Source of the DNA: Rhopalosiphum padi
Lineage: Eukaryota; Arthropoda; Insecta; Hemiptera; Aphididae
Assembly: GCF_020882245.1 (NCBI RefSeq)
Contig: NC_083597.1
Span: 73,138,152 to 73,202,151, forward strand
Length of the DNA stretch: 64,000 bases
Direction of reading: 5' to 3'
Position numbers and translations under genes: made by a program. Shown here piece by piece: positions 1-13,073 of this stretch. Position 1 is the stretch's first letter, and each line of letters begins with the position of its first letter. The notes under the pieces are model-generated. The model did not search any database. It was given only the letters and a program-made list of their open reading frames with translations, and was not told where the DNA came from.

Positions 1-3000
1 TGTTCCGAAAATATACAAAAAGTAAGGGTACTATTTGATTAAAAGTTTGCCTCCTTGTATAAAATACGAAGAAAATATGTTTAAGCAAAATTATGTGCAG
101 TGATATGCGACAAACGCGCGTATTAGTACAGTTGGTATTTTTTTACAAGGTTTGGTTAATGTCATCGGAGTTTAGTAATAAATGTTTCATAAAATTAAAA
201 TAATAAAACAATGACAAACTCGAAAAAACGCTTTAATAATTTAATAATATTAGGTATTTACAGTCGGTTTGTACATGGTTGGCGTGCGAATCGTTTTATT
301 CGAAACAGCCGAATTTCCGGGAAACGTATAAAAAAATAAAAAGACGCTTGTAATATTATTATATATACGACATGTGAAATCGCCGCCGACTTTGTTTTAA
401 ATTTCGTCTCTCGTAGTACAGTAACGATGGGTATACCGCGTCGTAACGGAACATCGCAATAATAATATGTTATTTCATGTACCTACGCTGCACGGTGTAT
501 CGCAAGTTTGCATGAATATTTCATTCGTCCTGGTGACATTTAAGTCTCCAACGTAATGTATTATGTATAAATAACGTGATCTACTCCGTAGATCTAAAAA
601 CGTAATAACAGCGAATTATTACGATAAAATAGATTCTAGAGAGAATAGATACGTCGAAAAAACCTCCCACTTTAGTAAATAACATTATTTCAACGAATTT
701 TAGAGTCCTAAGCAGATCGGAAAACATTGAAGAGTTATATCACAAAGTTACGACATTTATCTTAAAAACAAAAACTATAACAACTATAAATGGAATATTA
801 TGTTTTATTATGGAACAATTTAAATGAAGGGAAAAATGGAAATTTAGAAAATTAAATATCATAAGATTTACTTATCGTTGAGTTTAACCAAAATAAAATG
901 CTTTCAACAATGTTTTTGTCATTTTATTTTATTATGAGTATATTTACCATAAAATTCGCATAAGTTATAGTTATAGCCAAATTGCGTCAACATAAATTGT
1001 CGCCTTTATATTTTCATAACAAACACCGGACCACCCGTTAGTTACTTAGATTTAATATTTAAATAGTATACTTACATTTATAAGTTTAAATTGTACGTAA
1101 AAATGCCAAAAATCTGCAGTATTATTATTTATTATAAAATTAATCCATTTATATATATGTATATAACGAAGGTCTATTGTTAATGCTAACAAAAATAATT
1201 TGTTTTGTACATTACTCACGATTTAATGTAATAATGATTTTTCGAAGGTACACAGTTGCATGCACGTATGTAAATAAGAAGAAAACAATTTTAATCGAAA
1301 TTATTTTAATTTTTTTTTTTTAATATTTAAAATCGAATTTGAATACCAAATATAATGCATATTCTAGTTAAATATATATATTTCGTTAGTGGTTTCGAGA
1401 AAAATATAAAGTAAAAACACTGTTAACATTTGAATTAAACCGCATTCAAAATGATAATATTATGTATTCAGTATTTTTATTTTGGTCTCGCCGTTCAACG
1501 GTAGTGTAGATTCGCACGGTGCATTATATTATACTGTTGCAGCCTCTGTGCGAACGACCCTTTAGTGAAATGTTTTGGGGGGAAAAAAGGGTCCGGAGTC
1601 TGCGGCAGTATACGTATATATAGTCAAATCGAACGCTTGCTTTCTTAAAATTTTCGATAATAATATATTCCCCAATCTAGTCGAACCACCTGCATCGCGG
1701 ATACCTCCATTGATATTACTTCTACAACCGCTTGCGGGGCGTTTAACGCTGCAGATTGGTATTTCATACGATTAAATTGCAATATTTTTTTCAAATATCT
1801 GTATATTATAATAGATGAATTATTATTATCTCAGATAATCAGATTATCGTTTGTATACGTATAATTAATTCACACAGCAACCAAACTAACGATTTCGATA
1901 GAAAATTAAATAAAACTTTACCATTACACTTTAATAATATTATAAGTTTAATTGAAATTCCGATTAACACAGCCTTGATTTAAAGAAAGTTTATAAAATT
2001 ATGTTCCATCTATTGATTGATTTATCTCCATATAATATTATAAATTAAAATAACGCAGTCACGACGGTTACTACGGTTGAATTATGTATAATGATTTATT
2101 ATAGTTCCTAAATTACAGACCGCGTGGACGATAAATTATGCATAAATTTCATATTATCTGTATGACCAGTAAAATGTCTAAATACATTTGTGCGCACGAG
2201 TATGTCCACGAATTTAATAAAATACAGCTGTTGCCATCATAGCCAGTGTTATATATGTAGACATGGCAAAAATGTTAAGATTTGTGCGGCAATGGCGGCT
2301 ACGGTAGCGGCTGACCTCGAAAAGTCACGTTGCTAGTGGAAACGAGGTTGACAGAAAAAAATTCAGAAAATCCCGGAAATGCGAATCGGCGACCAAAAAA
2401 AAAAAAAGTCATCGCCGGACAATATTCTACTGTTCGTTTCCGATTGCACGACATTTGGCATTCCACTCTTGTCAGAATAAGATAAATAATTTTAAATAAT
2501 AAAACACATAAATACATATTCTATCTACTGTACGATTCATTATTTACCTTGTTTCATTTATTGTTTATGTTACCGTTTATACTAAGAAAATATTTAAAAT
2601 CCTTTTTATTTTTTACAAAAAAATAAAAGTAATTGTTTTTCATAATGATTGTTTTAAATTTTATAAAATCAGAAATAGAACACTTCAAAATATTTTAGTG
2701 TTTTAGTCAACGAATGTCAATCAAATATTTGATTTTGTTTTATTATTCACAACAGCTAGTGTTTGGTTGTGGACAACTGTGGCTTTTTAAGTATATCTAC
2801 TACTTTTTATTTAAAAAAAAAATCTGCAAAAACGAATCACTTTCTACATAAGATATAACACACAGGGTTAGGTTAACTTAAATGAAGTAGTAATCATATT
2901 GCCGTCTGCTATATACGTAATTCAGTCTTCTAAAATATACCTATTTATTTTTACCAGCTGGACTATTTATTTTTATATCATAGTAATATGGGTAATAATC

Positions 3001-3180
3001 GTATATAATAATACGATCGATATTCCATTCAAAAATCAAGTCCCTAATCCCTCACGTATGTGCACGCGCGAGATGGTAATAATAACGCATATTATATAAT
3101 ATGTATATGTATATTATAATAAATAATAATATCATCATCACCTACCTAATTTATACTAAAACACAAATATTATAATACTT
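1..3180. other. AT-rich non-coding stretch
   Basis: No coding frame, RNA gene or terminal repeat that I can support. It is A/T homopolymers and TAATATTA-like words with scattered CpG. A short hairpin is possible at about 2384-2427, where CGGCGA and TCGCCG flank a 13-base A run. Nothing else stands out. Confidence 0.6.
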
Positions 3181-3220
3181 CGTGTTTACGGTACTTCGCG
3201 TGATTCTTAAAGTACTTACA

Positions 3221-3223
3221 CGT

Positions 3224-3256
<33 letters not shown>

Positions 3257-3274
3257 AACACAAACACACAAACT
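3221..3274. repeat. (CA)n microsatellite with CAAA-type tail
   Basis: An almost pure CA dinucleotide run passes into AAACACAAACAC units. This is typical slipped-strand repeat DNA with no coding role. Confidence 0.95.
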
Positions 3275-4110
3275 TACACATAACATAAAATATTACATTA
3301 TAATAAAAAATACATGTTTAAAAAATAATATAATATAGTTTATACGGTATAATAATATTCGCCTCGTCGTCGTCGTGACGTACCTGGGTGCGACGATAAT
3401 ATTATATGCGTCATCGCCGGGACGAGGGATCGTGTGGTGGTTGCAGAGTAGGTGGTGTCGGTGGTGGTGATCGTCGTATTGTCGTGTGGGATGGTTATAG
3501 GTGGGGTGAAAGCGCGTTAAGGGTGAGAGTACGCTTACATTATATATATACATATAAATGTGTACGCGCGATAGGACATCCGGAGCCGCCCTCACGGGGT
3601 TGCGGAAACGCGCCGAAAACGGACTTTCGTGTATATATTATGTCATCGGTCTGACGATAAAGCGTCGTCGTCGGCGGTATAACGAAAACGTATTGAATAA
3701 TATTCTTGTAATAATGAGGAGAACGGTTCGACTTGCCGTCAGGTCCGACAGCCACGAGAGACTACGGGCAGGTCTGCCGTCGGGGTGTCGAGATTCGAAT
3801 TTAGAAATAATAACGTAGTACATTGTTCAGGTATCGAATATAAAATATATCACCATTAGGCGGACCGCGGTATACTCGTATCAACAATAACAAAAACAAA
3901 AACATAAATAACAACCAAAACAACGTTGGAGATGTGTATACCTACGGGGAGAACACGCGCCGCGGACGAGACTCGTGTAGTCGTGGCCCGCGTGTGCGGG
4001 TGCGTGCGCGCGTCAAAATCAATGCTGCCGGCGAACGAAGCGCGCGCGTGGGCGTGCTCGCGTGTGCGTGCCGCGCGCCGCGCGAGCGCAAACGCGCAAA
4101 CTAATATTAT

Positions 4111-4581
4111 ATGGGTGCGTGTACGCTAGCTATTTCGCGTGCGTATACAAAACCGTTCGCGTATCGCGCGCGTACTCGCTGCAACGGCGGTGGTGGCGGC
4201 AGCGGCGTCGGCGTGACGACCACTTGTTTGTGGGTGCTCGCCGCAATGCGCTACCACCCACCGTCTGCTGCTACCGTTTTGCCTCCACCGCGCGCGCCTA
4301 CGCACACGCCACCAAAACCTCCACCATCACTGCCGCCACAAAATTCCGCACCGCAATGGCGCACCCTTTTACCTGCGTCGTCCAAAGTCGTCGTTGTCGT
4401 CGCCGCCGCCGCCGCCGCCGCCGTCTGTGACCGTAGTTATACGCCCAAGCAGCGATCGCGTAGCGTTCCTGCAGGGTCTGACGGTTTCCACTTCCTCTTG
4501 ATCGTGACGTCTCCTTCCGGGCTGATTTGGAAACGGGGAAGGTGTAGGACAGACGCGGACAGAACGAGTTACGAGAAATAG
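4111..4581 (+). CDS. Weak open frame inside the GC-rich island (156 codons, low complexity)
   Basis: This frame opens with ATG and runs 156 codons. The product would have a glycine run (residues about 25-29), a proline-rich middle (about 50-78) and a valine-then-alanine run (about 94-107) encoded by the GTC/GCC triplet repeat. No domain, signal peptide or family is recognisable. Overlapping frames on the same strand are also open, and the composition follows from the GC-rich triplet repeats. I therefore think it is more likely untranslated 5' leader or promoter DNA than a gene. It is listed because it is ATG-initiated and among the longest open frames in the window. Confidence 0.1.
   Translation: MGACTLAISRAYTKPFAYRARTRCNGGGGGSGVGVTTTCLWVLAAMRYHPPSAATVLPPPRAPTHTPPKPPPSLPPQNSAPQWRTLLPASSKVVVVVAAAAAAAVCDRSYTPKQRSRSVPAGSDGFHFLLIVTSPSGLIWKRGRCRTDADRTSYEK
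4401..4423. repeat. (GCC)n triplet run
   Basis: Seven or more consecutive GCC/CGC triplets, preceded by GTCGTCGTTGTCGTC. It is the clearest triplet expansion in the GC-rich island. Confidence 0.9.
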
Positions 4582-4770
4582 CGATGTGGACAGAGGCGGA
4601 GAGATGACGAGCGTGAGAGCGCGTGGATGGACGGAGACCGTCGTCGGGGAAGGTCAGAGGGGCGGGAAGCGAAACGCAAGGGACTGTGGAGGGGGGTGGG
4701 GGGAGAAAACGACGAGAGAAAAAGAGGTAAATGGAAATGAAAAAAAAAGAGAGCGCACCCGCGATCGGCG
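4545..4770 (+). promoter_or_regulatory. Purine-rich (GA) plus-strand block
   Basis: The plus strand is strongly biased to G and A here, with several GAGAG words, a G-rich stretch (GGGGGGTGGGGGG near 4691) and an A run at about 4740-4749. In arthropods GA-rich DNA near promoters can bind GAGA-type factors, and the G runs could form quadruplexes. Both roles are inferred from composition only. Confidence 0.3.
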
Positions 4771-5350
4771 CCGAGCAACGGTCGTTGTGTTCGGTTTAGC
4801 GGGCACAACAATACAGAAGACACTTGTTGAGCGGACGCCGGGAGTCGCTCGGCACCGACGCTCCGGCGTAGGGACGCGGCGTCGTGGTCGTCGCCGTCGT
4901 CGTTGCGCGCCGCCGGTGGTGGTAGCGGTCGGCTGTAGTCGTTGGCAGCGCGTGCGCGTCCCTGCGGGATCGATGCGCGGCGCACCACCGCCGTGCGTAT
5001 CACGCGCTGTCCGCCACTGCTGCCTCGCGCCCGCGACGCCGACACCTGTTACCGCGCCATCCCTCTCACCCTCGACTGTGGTGGTAGCAGTGGGTGACGG
5101 CCGTGGTGGGATAGGGTGACGAGTGTGGAGGTATAGGAAACGGTGGGGATGGTGGTGAGGATGGAGGTGGAGGTGGTACGGGGAGAGTAGTATCGATCGC
5201 GTTCAACCCCTGTCGGACGTTCGCCGCCGGCGAAGGGATAGGGTCGTTTCCCTCGTCCCTCCGCCGCCGCCACCGCAACCTCTACCACTGGTGTATTATT
5301 GCACATACTCGCGTTTTGCGCGGGGTACGTTCACCCTGGCGGGCGCGCGT

Positions 5351-8230
5351 AAGCCAAAAATCTTTTTCGCCGAAAGATTATTTTCACGCGTGAAGTTGGT
5401 TGTTTCCGATCGACTATTTTTTTAAGTTTATTACATTATTTTTTGTCATCTCTGCTCTGAGACAATTTGTTTTCCCGTAAACGTGATTCGCGATACACAG
5501 ACATAAAAAATTACGAGCCAGTTTAATTTACTAGGTAGGCTTATACCAACCACTACCACCCATCTGGAACGCCACGTGATATTTTGAAGGTTTATTATTA
5601 CACTTAAATTATTATATTATTTGTAATGAAATATAATACTATGATTGAATTATTATTGCATTCATTCATCGTCGTCGTTATTCGAGTTGTATTAATAACA
5701 TACATCGTCCTCCTGCGATAGTGGCTGACCTTGAAAATTGTACGTAGTATTTCCCGGAAAATTCTGCAAGGTTTATTTTGAATTTTAATTCAATGCGTAC
5801 AATAAAAGTATAATATTCAAATGTAGTCGTAACAACAGCAACAATAGTTATAGTCACGGGTGCTGTACTGCTGTGGTATCTCGTTGGTCGCGGGAAATTA
5901 TTGTTTACATAACTTTGGGAGTGAAAAAAAATAAAACAGGACCCCAATAAAATCCGTCGAGTTTAATTTACAAATGATAACAACAACTTGCAACGGTTAT
6001 GATCGATCGTTCAAAATATTGTTACCTCAGTCAACTCATGTATGAATGATTATAGTGATAATAACGCTACAGCGAGAATATTCACGTATTTGCATTCATC
6101 GAATTTTACCGTTAGATTCATGAATACGATTGTTTTATGTAATTTTGTCGCTCAGAATAATTGTGAGTTACTCATATTTATTCTTTACGATCAAATAATT
6201 TTGCTCTACGCATAATGCATCATCTGTATTAAATATTATGTTATAGAACAATAAGTCAATAGCTTCTAAGAATCATAGAAAAAACACGACTTTTTCTGAA
6301 CGTAATAAATGCTTTAAAGACATACAAGTATTATAAAGGATTAGTTAAGTCATATGCCTTTTTAAGACCAGAGTCCCCAGATATTGACCATCCTATACCA
6401 AATTACATAAACTTAACGATTTCAATAATAATTGTATATTATATATATAATATAATTTCATAATCATGTCAGTAAAAAAACATTTGTACATAAAAGATGA
6501 GACATCATAGTCATAATTAACTCAACCTACATCCGTATGTCCACTAAATAATTTTCTTATAACCAAATTTCTTGAAGTTTAAAATAATATAATAATTACT
6601 CATTATAAATTTATAAATAAAGAAGTATGCTCTACTGGTGCGTCTCCGGAGAGTGATTTAATATTCGAAACGAAGTTAAGTATACATTTTTACACGATTT
6701 ATAATATTTTTTGTAGCCATTTAACTGTTAAACTAATCATTTTACGCGTCGTTTTGCATCATTATACCTAACCTTGCAAGCACATATTATAATATCATCG
6801 ATGGTTTAGGGAAGCGCTGAATAATGAACGTCCAATGAAGATAACGAAAATTATCATGTATCATATTATTATACGAAAATGAATAGAAACTTGCCGATTT
6901 TAGCCAAAACTTGCACATGTTGTCGACCGATTTTATGTTTAAATGTTCTAGAAATATGTACAACGCCTATACAAAACAGAAAAATAATAATTATTATTTA
7001 CTCCAGTTAAAACATCAGGATAAACAACATTAAGATTGGTTAAAAAAAATAATCATAAATATACCTATGATAAGGTCAACTGACATTTTTATATCTGAAC
7101 CTTATAACTAAAATTAATATTAGTATCATACAAGGTAATGTATATTGTTATAATATTATCGTGTGTATAATATATTTTCGTCTTATGGAAAACATACATT
7201 ATTTGACTCACTAAAATATCGTAGAAAAAACATCACGATTTTTCGGATCATGTCAAATCGTCCTAGAACAAACAGTAAGTCTTTATTATAAAATTTTTAT
7301 TTTCATTTTTATGTTTTCATGGTTGCGCTCGCGCATTATGTTTTACTAGTTGCACTGGTTCAGTCTTACATATTTTTACATAATTCGTTGAGCTTACGTA
7401 AGTTGATGCAAATGCATAAGACTAGTTTATATTAATTAACGATTGTTGTTGGTGGGGATTGCCGGAGTAATTATGATATTATAAGAAAAATAAAACTATA
7501 AACAACACGGAAACTGTTTAATACCATAACATATATTTTTATATATATAGTTTACGGTTTTAATTCTGTGATTAATTTGTTTTCCAAAAGTATTTTTTAA
7601 TCATTTCTCCGAACTATTATTGTTACTTAAAATTATAAATAAATGTATATTAAACTATTTTTATAACAACAAAAACAACTACACTCGTATAATTATTTTT
7701 CCACCGCTACAATTGTATTCCTCTAGAAAAAAGAAGAATATCCGATTCATTATTTTGTTTTACACCACAAGAAATTATTGTATAAAAATATAAAAAAAAA
7801 AAAATTTTTAGAAATCTTTCGAAAAATGTTTTTTTTTGAAATTGTTATTTAAATTCTTACAAAAATCCTATGCAATAATTTTCTCGAAACATGTTTTAAT
7901 AATATTACTACATCACACACAAAAATGTATATAATTCTCCCTTAAAAACAAAAATATTATCGTTAAATGCCTAAAATTATTATTTACAACCATAGTAAAA
8001 CTATAAAACTATAATGTTTAGGATTTTAAAAATAACGAAAAAAGAATAATACTTTTAATTTTCTCGTATCGTAAATTCGTAATAAGCCATAACATTTATT
8101 TATTTTATTATACCTATACAATCACCGTATCGCATGTGGTGAGTCTTTTTATTTATTTATAATATATATATACATATTAAAGTAATATCTATAAAGACCA
8201 TATGCAACTTTTTTTCCATACTATATAATA
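5351..8230. other. AT-rich non-coding stretch
   Basis: Nothing supportable as a gene. A short ATG reading of eight codons at about 7251 runs into an ACAGTAAGT splice-donor-like site. It is too short and isolated to call. Confidence 0.55.
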
Positions 8231-8261
8231 ATATAGTAGGTACCATAACCCGCGTATTTAT

Positions 8262-8300
8262 GCCAAGTTACGCGTACCGGCTATACCATCATAACTTGGC
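8262..8300. repeat. Inverted repeat, 9-bp stem
   Basis: GCCAAGTTA at 8262-8270 is matched by TAACTTGGC at 8292-8300, a perfect 9-bp stem with a 21-base loop. It lies just upstream of a CA/TA microsatellite. No known RNA family is recognised. Confidence 0.6.
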
Positions 8301-8466
8301 GCAAATCCAAACGGAATTTCTTTTATCTCCATTTTCAGCTACAGTGTTCATGTATACGTTTTCCCGCACTCGCATTTTACGGCTCATTAGCTTAAGACAT
8401 TATTTATACGGCAATGGCGACGGTGTTACATACGCGTATATAATATTATATCATTTATATCATTAT

Positions 8467-8469
<3 letters not shown>

Positions 8470-8524
<55 letters not shown>
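8470..8524. repeat. Compound (AC)n(AT)n microsatellite
   Basis: About 17 AC units followed directly by about 10 AT units. Confidence 0.95.
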
Positions 8525-9805
8525 TTATATTTGTCAGTAACCTCGTGCGTGCACTATTACCAAAAACCTACAATATTGTATTACTTTTTTTAGTACTGCG
8601 AAGGAGTAAAATAAATTTTAAACTGTATACAATGTAAGCGATTTACACCATGCGTATTGCTATTTACGAGATTGTTCGCGTAGGCACCTCCTTCGCCGGT
8701 AAACAGGATAATTCTATAATATTACTATAAATATCATGAATTTTTAGAAAATTTTGATTTGAAATATTTTTAAGTTTACTAATAGGCTATATTATATTTT
8801 CTTACACTTAAATGTTTTTATTTATCAGTATTCATATTTTTATTTTAATAAGAACATTCCATTTTTGCCATATAATATTAAACAGCTAGATGATTTATCA
8901 GAAAATTTAAATGAACCATTTATTATTAAATAGAAAATATGATTGTATAACTTATAAACTATTTTTCAAAATATTTTTATTTATCAAATATAAAAAAATG
9001 ACCTGCGTGATAAACATTTTGCAGAAAAAAGAGCGATTTTCATTTAAAAAAAAAAATTATCATTAATTTTTGTCATTAATTACACATAGAATACTATTAT
9101 TATATTACATTGAAAAAGTAAAAAAAAAAATACTTAAAAACGGATGTTATTTCATTTTTACCACAGATATAGTTTTCGATTTTAAAAATAAGCAATAAAA
9201 ATGTGTATCATTATTATATTAAAATATATATAATTATAATAAATAGGTACATATTGTCAACGGGATGGTGTTAAACTCGATCGATCGAATACAAAAAAGT
9301 TATTTGAACAATAATGCACAATATCGAAAGCGATTATTATTAATAATAATATTATAAATCGGTATTTACCCAGTATAGTATAAAGTAACATTTTTTTGGG
9401 TATGTACGGCAAAGAAAGTGTATGCGCTCATATAATACAGTATAATATATCATAATATGCGCAGATTACGTGACACAAAACTGCGTAAAATTTTCAAAAC
9501 GTTAATAATTAATTTTCACAACTTTCAACCCACAGAAATGGTGTATCAATATTATAACAGGACGTGGCGTCGTTCGTCCTAAAGTTTGGTAAATAACGCA
9601 AAAACCCGCGTAAAGTTGTGTCGATGAATACATGGGCACGTTAAAAGCGTACAAGCTATTATACATGATATTATAACATATTATACAAACATAGATTATT
9701 AGGTACATACATCTATTTCTTGTTGATAGTTATTATCATTACTTTTAAAAATTATTAACGTGCGTAGATATGCAGGACTTGTCTTGCTAGTGATCAAATA
9801 TAATA
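8525..9805. other. AT-rich non-coding stretch
   Basis: Poly-A/T tracts and TAATATTA words. No gene, RNA or element ends seen. Confidence 0.55.
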
Positions 9806-9880
9806 ATGGTTCTCAAACCTTTTTTGGTTCACGCATCCCTAAAAATATAAATAAATAATCACGCTTCCCATAAATAAATT
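9806..9880 (+). mobile_element. hAT-like transposon end fragment
   Basis: The text ATGGTTCTCAAACC followed by TTTTTTGGTTCACGCATCCC resembles the TGGTTCTCAAxCTTTTTTGG ends of many hAT-type elements. That comparison is from general knowledge, not a search. No matching opposite end was found in the next 500 bases, so it is a truncated or decayed copy at best. Confidence 0.4.
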
Positions 9881-10730
9881 AATTACGATTTCGTATTATT
9901 TAAATATTCAAATATTTTTAATTTTTCGGCGATAACCCAGTTATAAATATTATTTATGTTTAATATAATATTTTTTTATAAGCAAAAAATCAAAATGTGT
10001 TAAGTATACATTTTAATTTGTATTGTATTTTTTTTTTTTTTATAAAATTGAATATTTTTATTTACAAAACGAGACGGGTCGGTTAGAAACAAAATAAAAG
10101 TATTATTGACTCCAAAAATAGACACAAGTAATAGATTTAAAATTATAAATAATTTTAATATGATATAAAATATATAGTATGATAATTTAATAAATGCAGT
10201 TGTGAGTTTTTAGCAGCTACAATAATTGAATAGTGAGTATAATTATTCATAATTATTATTTAAGATAACATATTATATAGTGAACATCGCTGTTATAATA
10301 ATAATTTGTAGTTAAATCCAATTCCAAGTTCTATTCTGATAGTTTCTATCCTGATAGTTTAAAACTATATATAGCTATTGGAAAAATCAGGGATATAAAT
10401 ATTTGATACAAACCGTTAGATTTCTGTGACTCGATAACAGGCATGTGAGTATTATTAATACCTATTTCGGGTGTGATATGAAACAAACTAAAAGAGATTT
10501 CACACAAACTTATGGCTTATAAGTAAGAGATAGATTTTTACGGATAACGTAACATTATTATTTTATTAAAATTATTATTACAAGTTGATGGACTTATAGA
10601 TTCTCGATTGAAATTTATTATATACAACTAAATAAATATAACAACGTTGTCAAACGTGCATATATTTAGACGCAACGCTTGGAACGGTGAGATCGTTATT
10701 ATTATCGTTAGGACGACGAGGGACAACGTA
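9881..10730. other. AT-rich non-coding stretch
   Basis: Includes a 15-base T run near 10028 and two close copies of a CTGATAGTTT word at about 10336-10360. Nothing else is supportable. Confidence 0.5.
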
Positions 10731-10780
10731 TAATAATAATAATAATAATAATAACAATAAAAATAATAATAACAATAATC
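10731..10780. repeat. (AAT)n microsatellite, interrupted
   Basis: AAT triplets interrupted by AAC and AAA units. Confidence 0.95.
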
Positions 10781-10810
10781 GTTTACGGAAAAGTTATTAT
10801 TGCGGTCGGC

Positions 10811-10824
10811 GGGGGGGGGGGGGG
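10811..10824 (+). repeat. Poly-G tract, 14 bases
   Basis: An uninterrupted run of 14 G on the plus strand, unusual in this AT-rich setting. Length may be uncertain because homopolymers are error-prone. Confidence 0.9.
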
Positions 10825-10965
10825 AAATGTAACACGACTTACTAGCGATTCGTACGTAAAATATGCACTTGTACGCTACCCCCGGACACACCACTAGTCA
10901 ACCCTTTCCCTCTGCAGTGTCTAGACGACTTGGAAGTAATCTGCGTGTTTATGGGAACATGGGTA

Positions 10966-10998
10966 GTACTGTAGTAGTGCTTTTCTTTTCTACAGTAC
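10966..10998. repeat. Hairpin, 9-bp perfect stem
   Basis: GTACTGTAG at 10966-10974 pairs with CTACAGTAC at 10990-10998 around a 15-base pyrimidine-rich loop. No small-RNA family is recognised. Confidence 0.6.
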
Positions 10999-10999
10999 A

Positions 11000-12028
11000 A
11001 TGAAATGAAGACATACACGAGGTTTAGATGTTCATAACGATTCTTGCTAATAACTAGATATTAAATCTACGCGTCGTGCTTATACATCAAGATTTTGAAA
11101 TATTATTGCATTTTTAAAGAATAACATTACGACTTAAAGTGAGTCAATATTGACGTTGACGATGATGTTTGACACGTTTCGTCAAAACCAATTTATCCGG
11201 AAGTCAATAAAAATTAATTTATGGCATTTATGTTTAACTGACATCGATTTAAACCATATTTAAAGATATATATATATATTTATATCCTGCATTTTCGGTT
11301 ACTTTATAATCAGTCTATACATTATGGTTGTAATATATTTTTGTTATGTTTTTGGTAACACTTAAATCTAAAACGATTTCACTATGTACATTATTTCATC
11401 ATAAACAATTATATAAACAGATTAAGTTGTAATAACAACTTTATAAAAAATGCAAAATACTATAATATATGCTCAAACGTTTCAAAAAGTATATACAATT
11501 TAAAGATTATCTACGTTTTTTATGAATCACTAAATTCATGATAAAATAATTGTCTTGTATATAATTATAAATAATCATAATAAAATAAATACATGCAAAA
11601 TAGATATATAATTACATGATATTTTAAAAATATGAATTATATTTAAATGTTACCGAATATGAGTGATTTTTTTTTTTAATTTAAATCATTTCTGCACGAT
11701 AGTATATTTTAAAAAGTATATCGGTGTATCATGTAATATTTTACATCAACCGTGTAATCGTGTAATTATTAAAGTTTAAAGTTTTGACAGGGAAACGGGC
11801 CGCATGACTACCCTGCCTACGCATGTCTCCGTCACTCGGCACCCTTATCTCTTTTTGAAAAGTAAAAATAAACGGGCTGTAATTAGAAAATCAAAAGTTT
11901 ATGACGTTTTAGAAGACAAAAGGTAACGGAAACGGGTTCGAAAATGAAATGTTTATGGTGTTACGTATCTTAAATCCTTACTGCTGCCGCAGTTGCAATA
12001 TAATAATAATATTATTATTATGTACCAC
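11000..12028. other. AT-rich non-coding stretch
   Basis: Mostly A/T. A short GC-richer patch at about 11790-11860 shows no frame or repeat that I can name. Confidence 0.55.
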
Positions 12029-12310
12029 CGTCCATCCATAGGCGTGCACATTGGGGGTCCGGGGTGTGCCTGGGCACCCTCCGACATGTAATTGGGGCCC
12101 TAAAATTTAAGTCCTATAGTATTTATATGGGTCCGTATTTTAACTAATGTTACTAGAATAAAAATGATATTTTTTCTAAAATATGTTGTAAACAATTATG
12201 TTTTGGGATAAAAAAAAAATACAACTTAAAATATTTTATCTGCGTGATGAAACTTAAAAAAATTGTAGGCACCCCTGAAATTCAGGTTTTTGCACGCCTA
12301 TGCGTCCATC
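12029..12310. mobile_element. hAT-type MITE with perfect 8-bp target-site duplication
   Basis: The element spans 12037-12302 (266 bp). Its ends are a perfect 12-bp terminal inverted repeat, CATAGGCGTGCA on the left and TGCACGCCTATG on the right. It is flanked on both sides by the same 8-bp word CGTCCATC (12029-12036 and 12303-12310). An 8-bp duplication is the hallmark of the hAT superfamily. The interior has no open frame of note, so it is non-autonomous and would need a transposase supplied elsewhere. The G-rich left third (GGGGGTCCGGGGTG and following) contrasts with the AT-rich remainder. The exact duplication suggests a fairly recent insertion. Confidence 0.9.
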
Positions 12311-13070
12311 ATGCGCGTAGTGTTTACGTCGGGACGATCGTGGTGTAAATAATATAGGTAGGTAGTATAAATAAATTATATTATAATTTATAATATATAT
12401 TATACACAGTTAGTATACCTACATAATACCCCCACCCCGCAAGTAACTTAATACCTATATTTAATATTATCAAATTTAATAATTAATCATACATGGAGTA
12501 AACCGTTAAACCGGATTTTATACGTATTTATATGCATTTTAGCAAAATTATAAACATTTTTTATATACGATCTATGTACTTATTAATTTATGATTGCAGA
12601 AAACTAAACATTTTTCTGAATCTGTGTACATTTTAAATAACATTGAATAAACTTTATTTTTATTCTATTGACAAGCATTTAATGTTTAGACACTGCACTA
12701 GTGTGTCAATACATATTTAAACGCGTATTATAACAATATAATATGAATATTAAAAGTTGTAAGTTTCAGGAGGATAGACGGTTCAATGTTCGATAAAAAT
12801 CTTGGATACTAATGTACAAACAAAATATATTCTGTAAATATAAAATATAAAATACAATTTATGGATGGAGATAGAGTAAACTAACCGTAAGTGCGACAGT
12901 TGTGTTGTCGTATAAACGAAGACGCAAACACGTCGTGGCAAACAAAATAGAAAAAATGAAAAAAAAACATGGTGGTTCGCGTGGTGCATTATAATATTAT
13001 TATTATATATCATCCGAGCAAATAAATATTATTATTCACGATTCACAATGCTTCGTGCTTATTCGATGGT
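12311..13070. other. AT-rich non-coding stretch
   Basis: Nothing supportable as a gene, RNA or repeat end. Confidence 0.5.
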
Positions 13071-13073
13071 GTG

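Larger units (their letters stand above)
3360..5350. promoter_or_regulatory. Large GC/CpG-rich island, probable promoter or 5' leader region
   Basis: About 2 kb that is abruptly richer in G, C and CpG than the AT-rich DNA on both sides. It has CGTCGTCG runs, a GCC triplet run at 4401-4423, GGTGGTGG-like runs, and a purine-rich block on the plus strand at about 4545-4770 with GAGAG words. Long open frames exist on both strands and in several frames at once, as expected where AT-rich stop codons are scarce, so they do not show coding. A 5' splice-site-like AGAGGTAAAT occurs near 4726 on the plus strand. In insects such islands often mark transcription starts and GAGA-type elements. That role here is inference, and the direction is not settled. 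Confidence 0.45.

Noticed and set aside
4569..5119. Long open frames on both strands (158 and 177 codons) in the GC-rich island
   Set aside because: Both strands are open over the same bases, neither starts with ATG, and the products are Arg/Gly/Pro-rich strings set by base composition.
8260..8637. 125-codon plus-strand frame
   Set aside because: It runs through the CA/TA microsatellite, giving a Thr-His then Tyr-Ile string; an artefact of the repeat.
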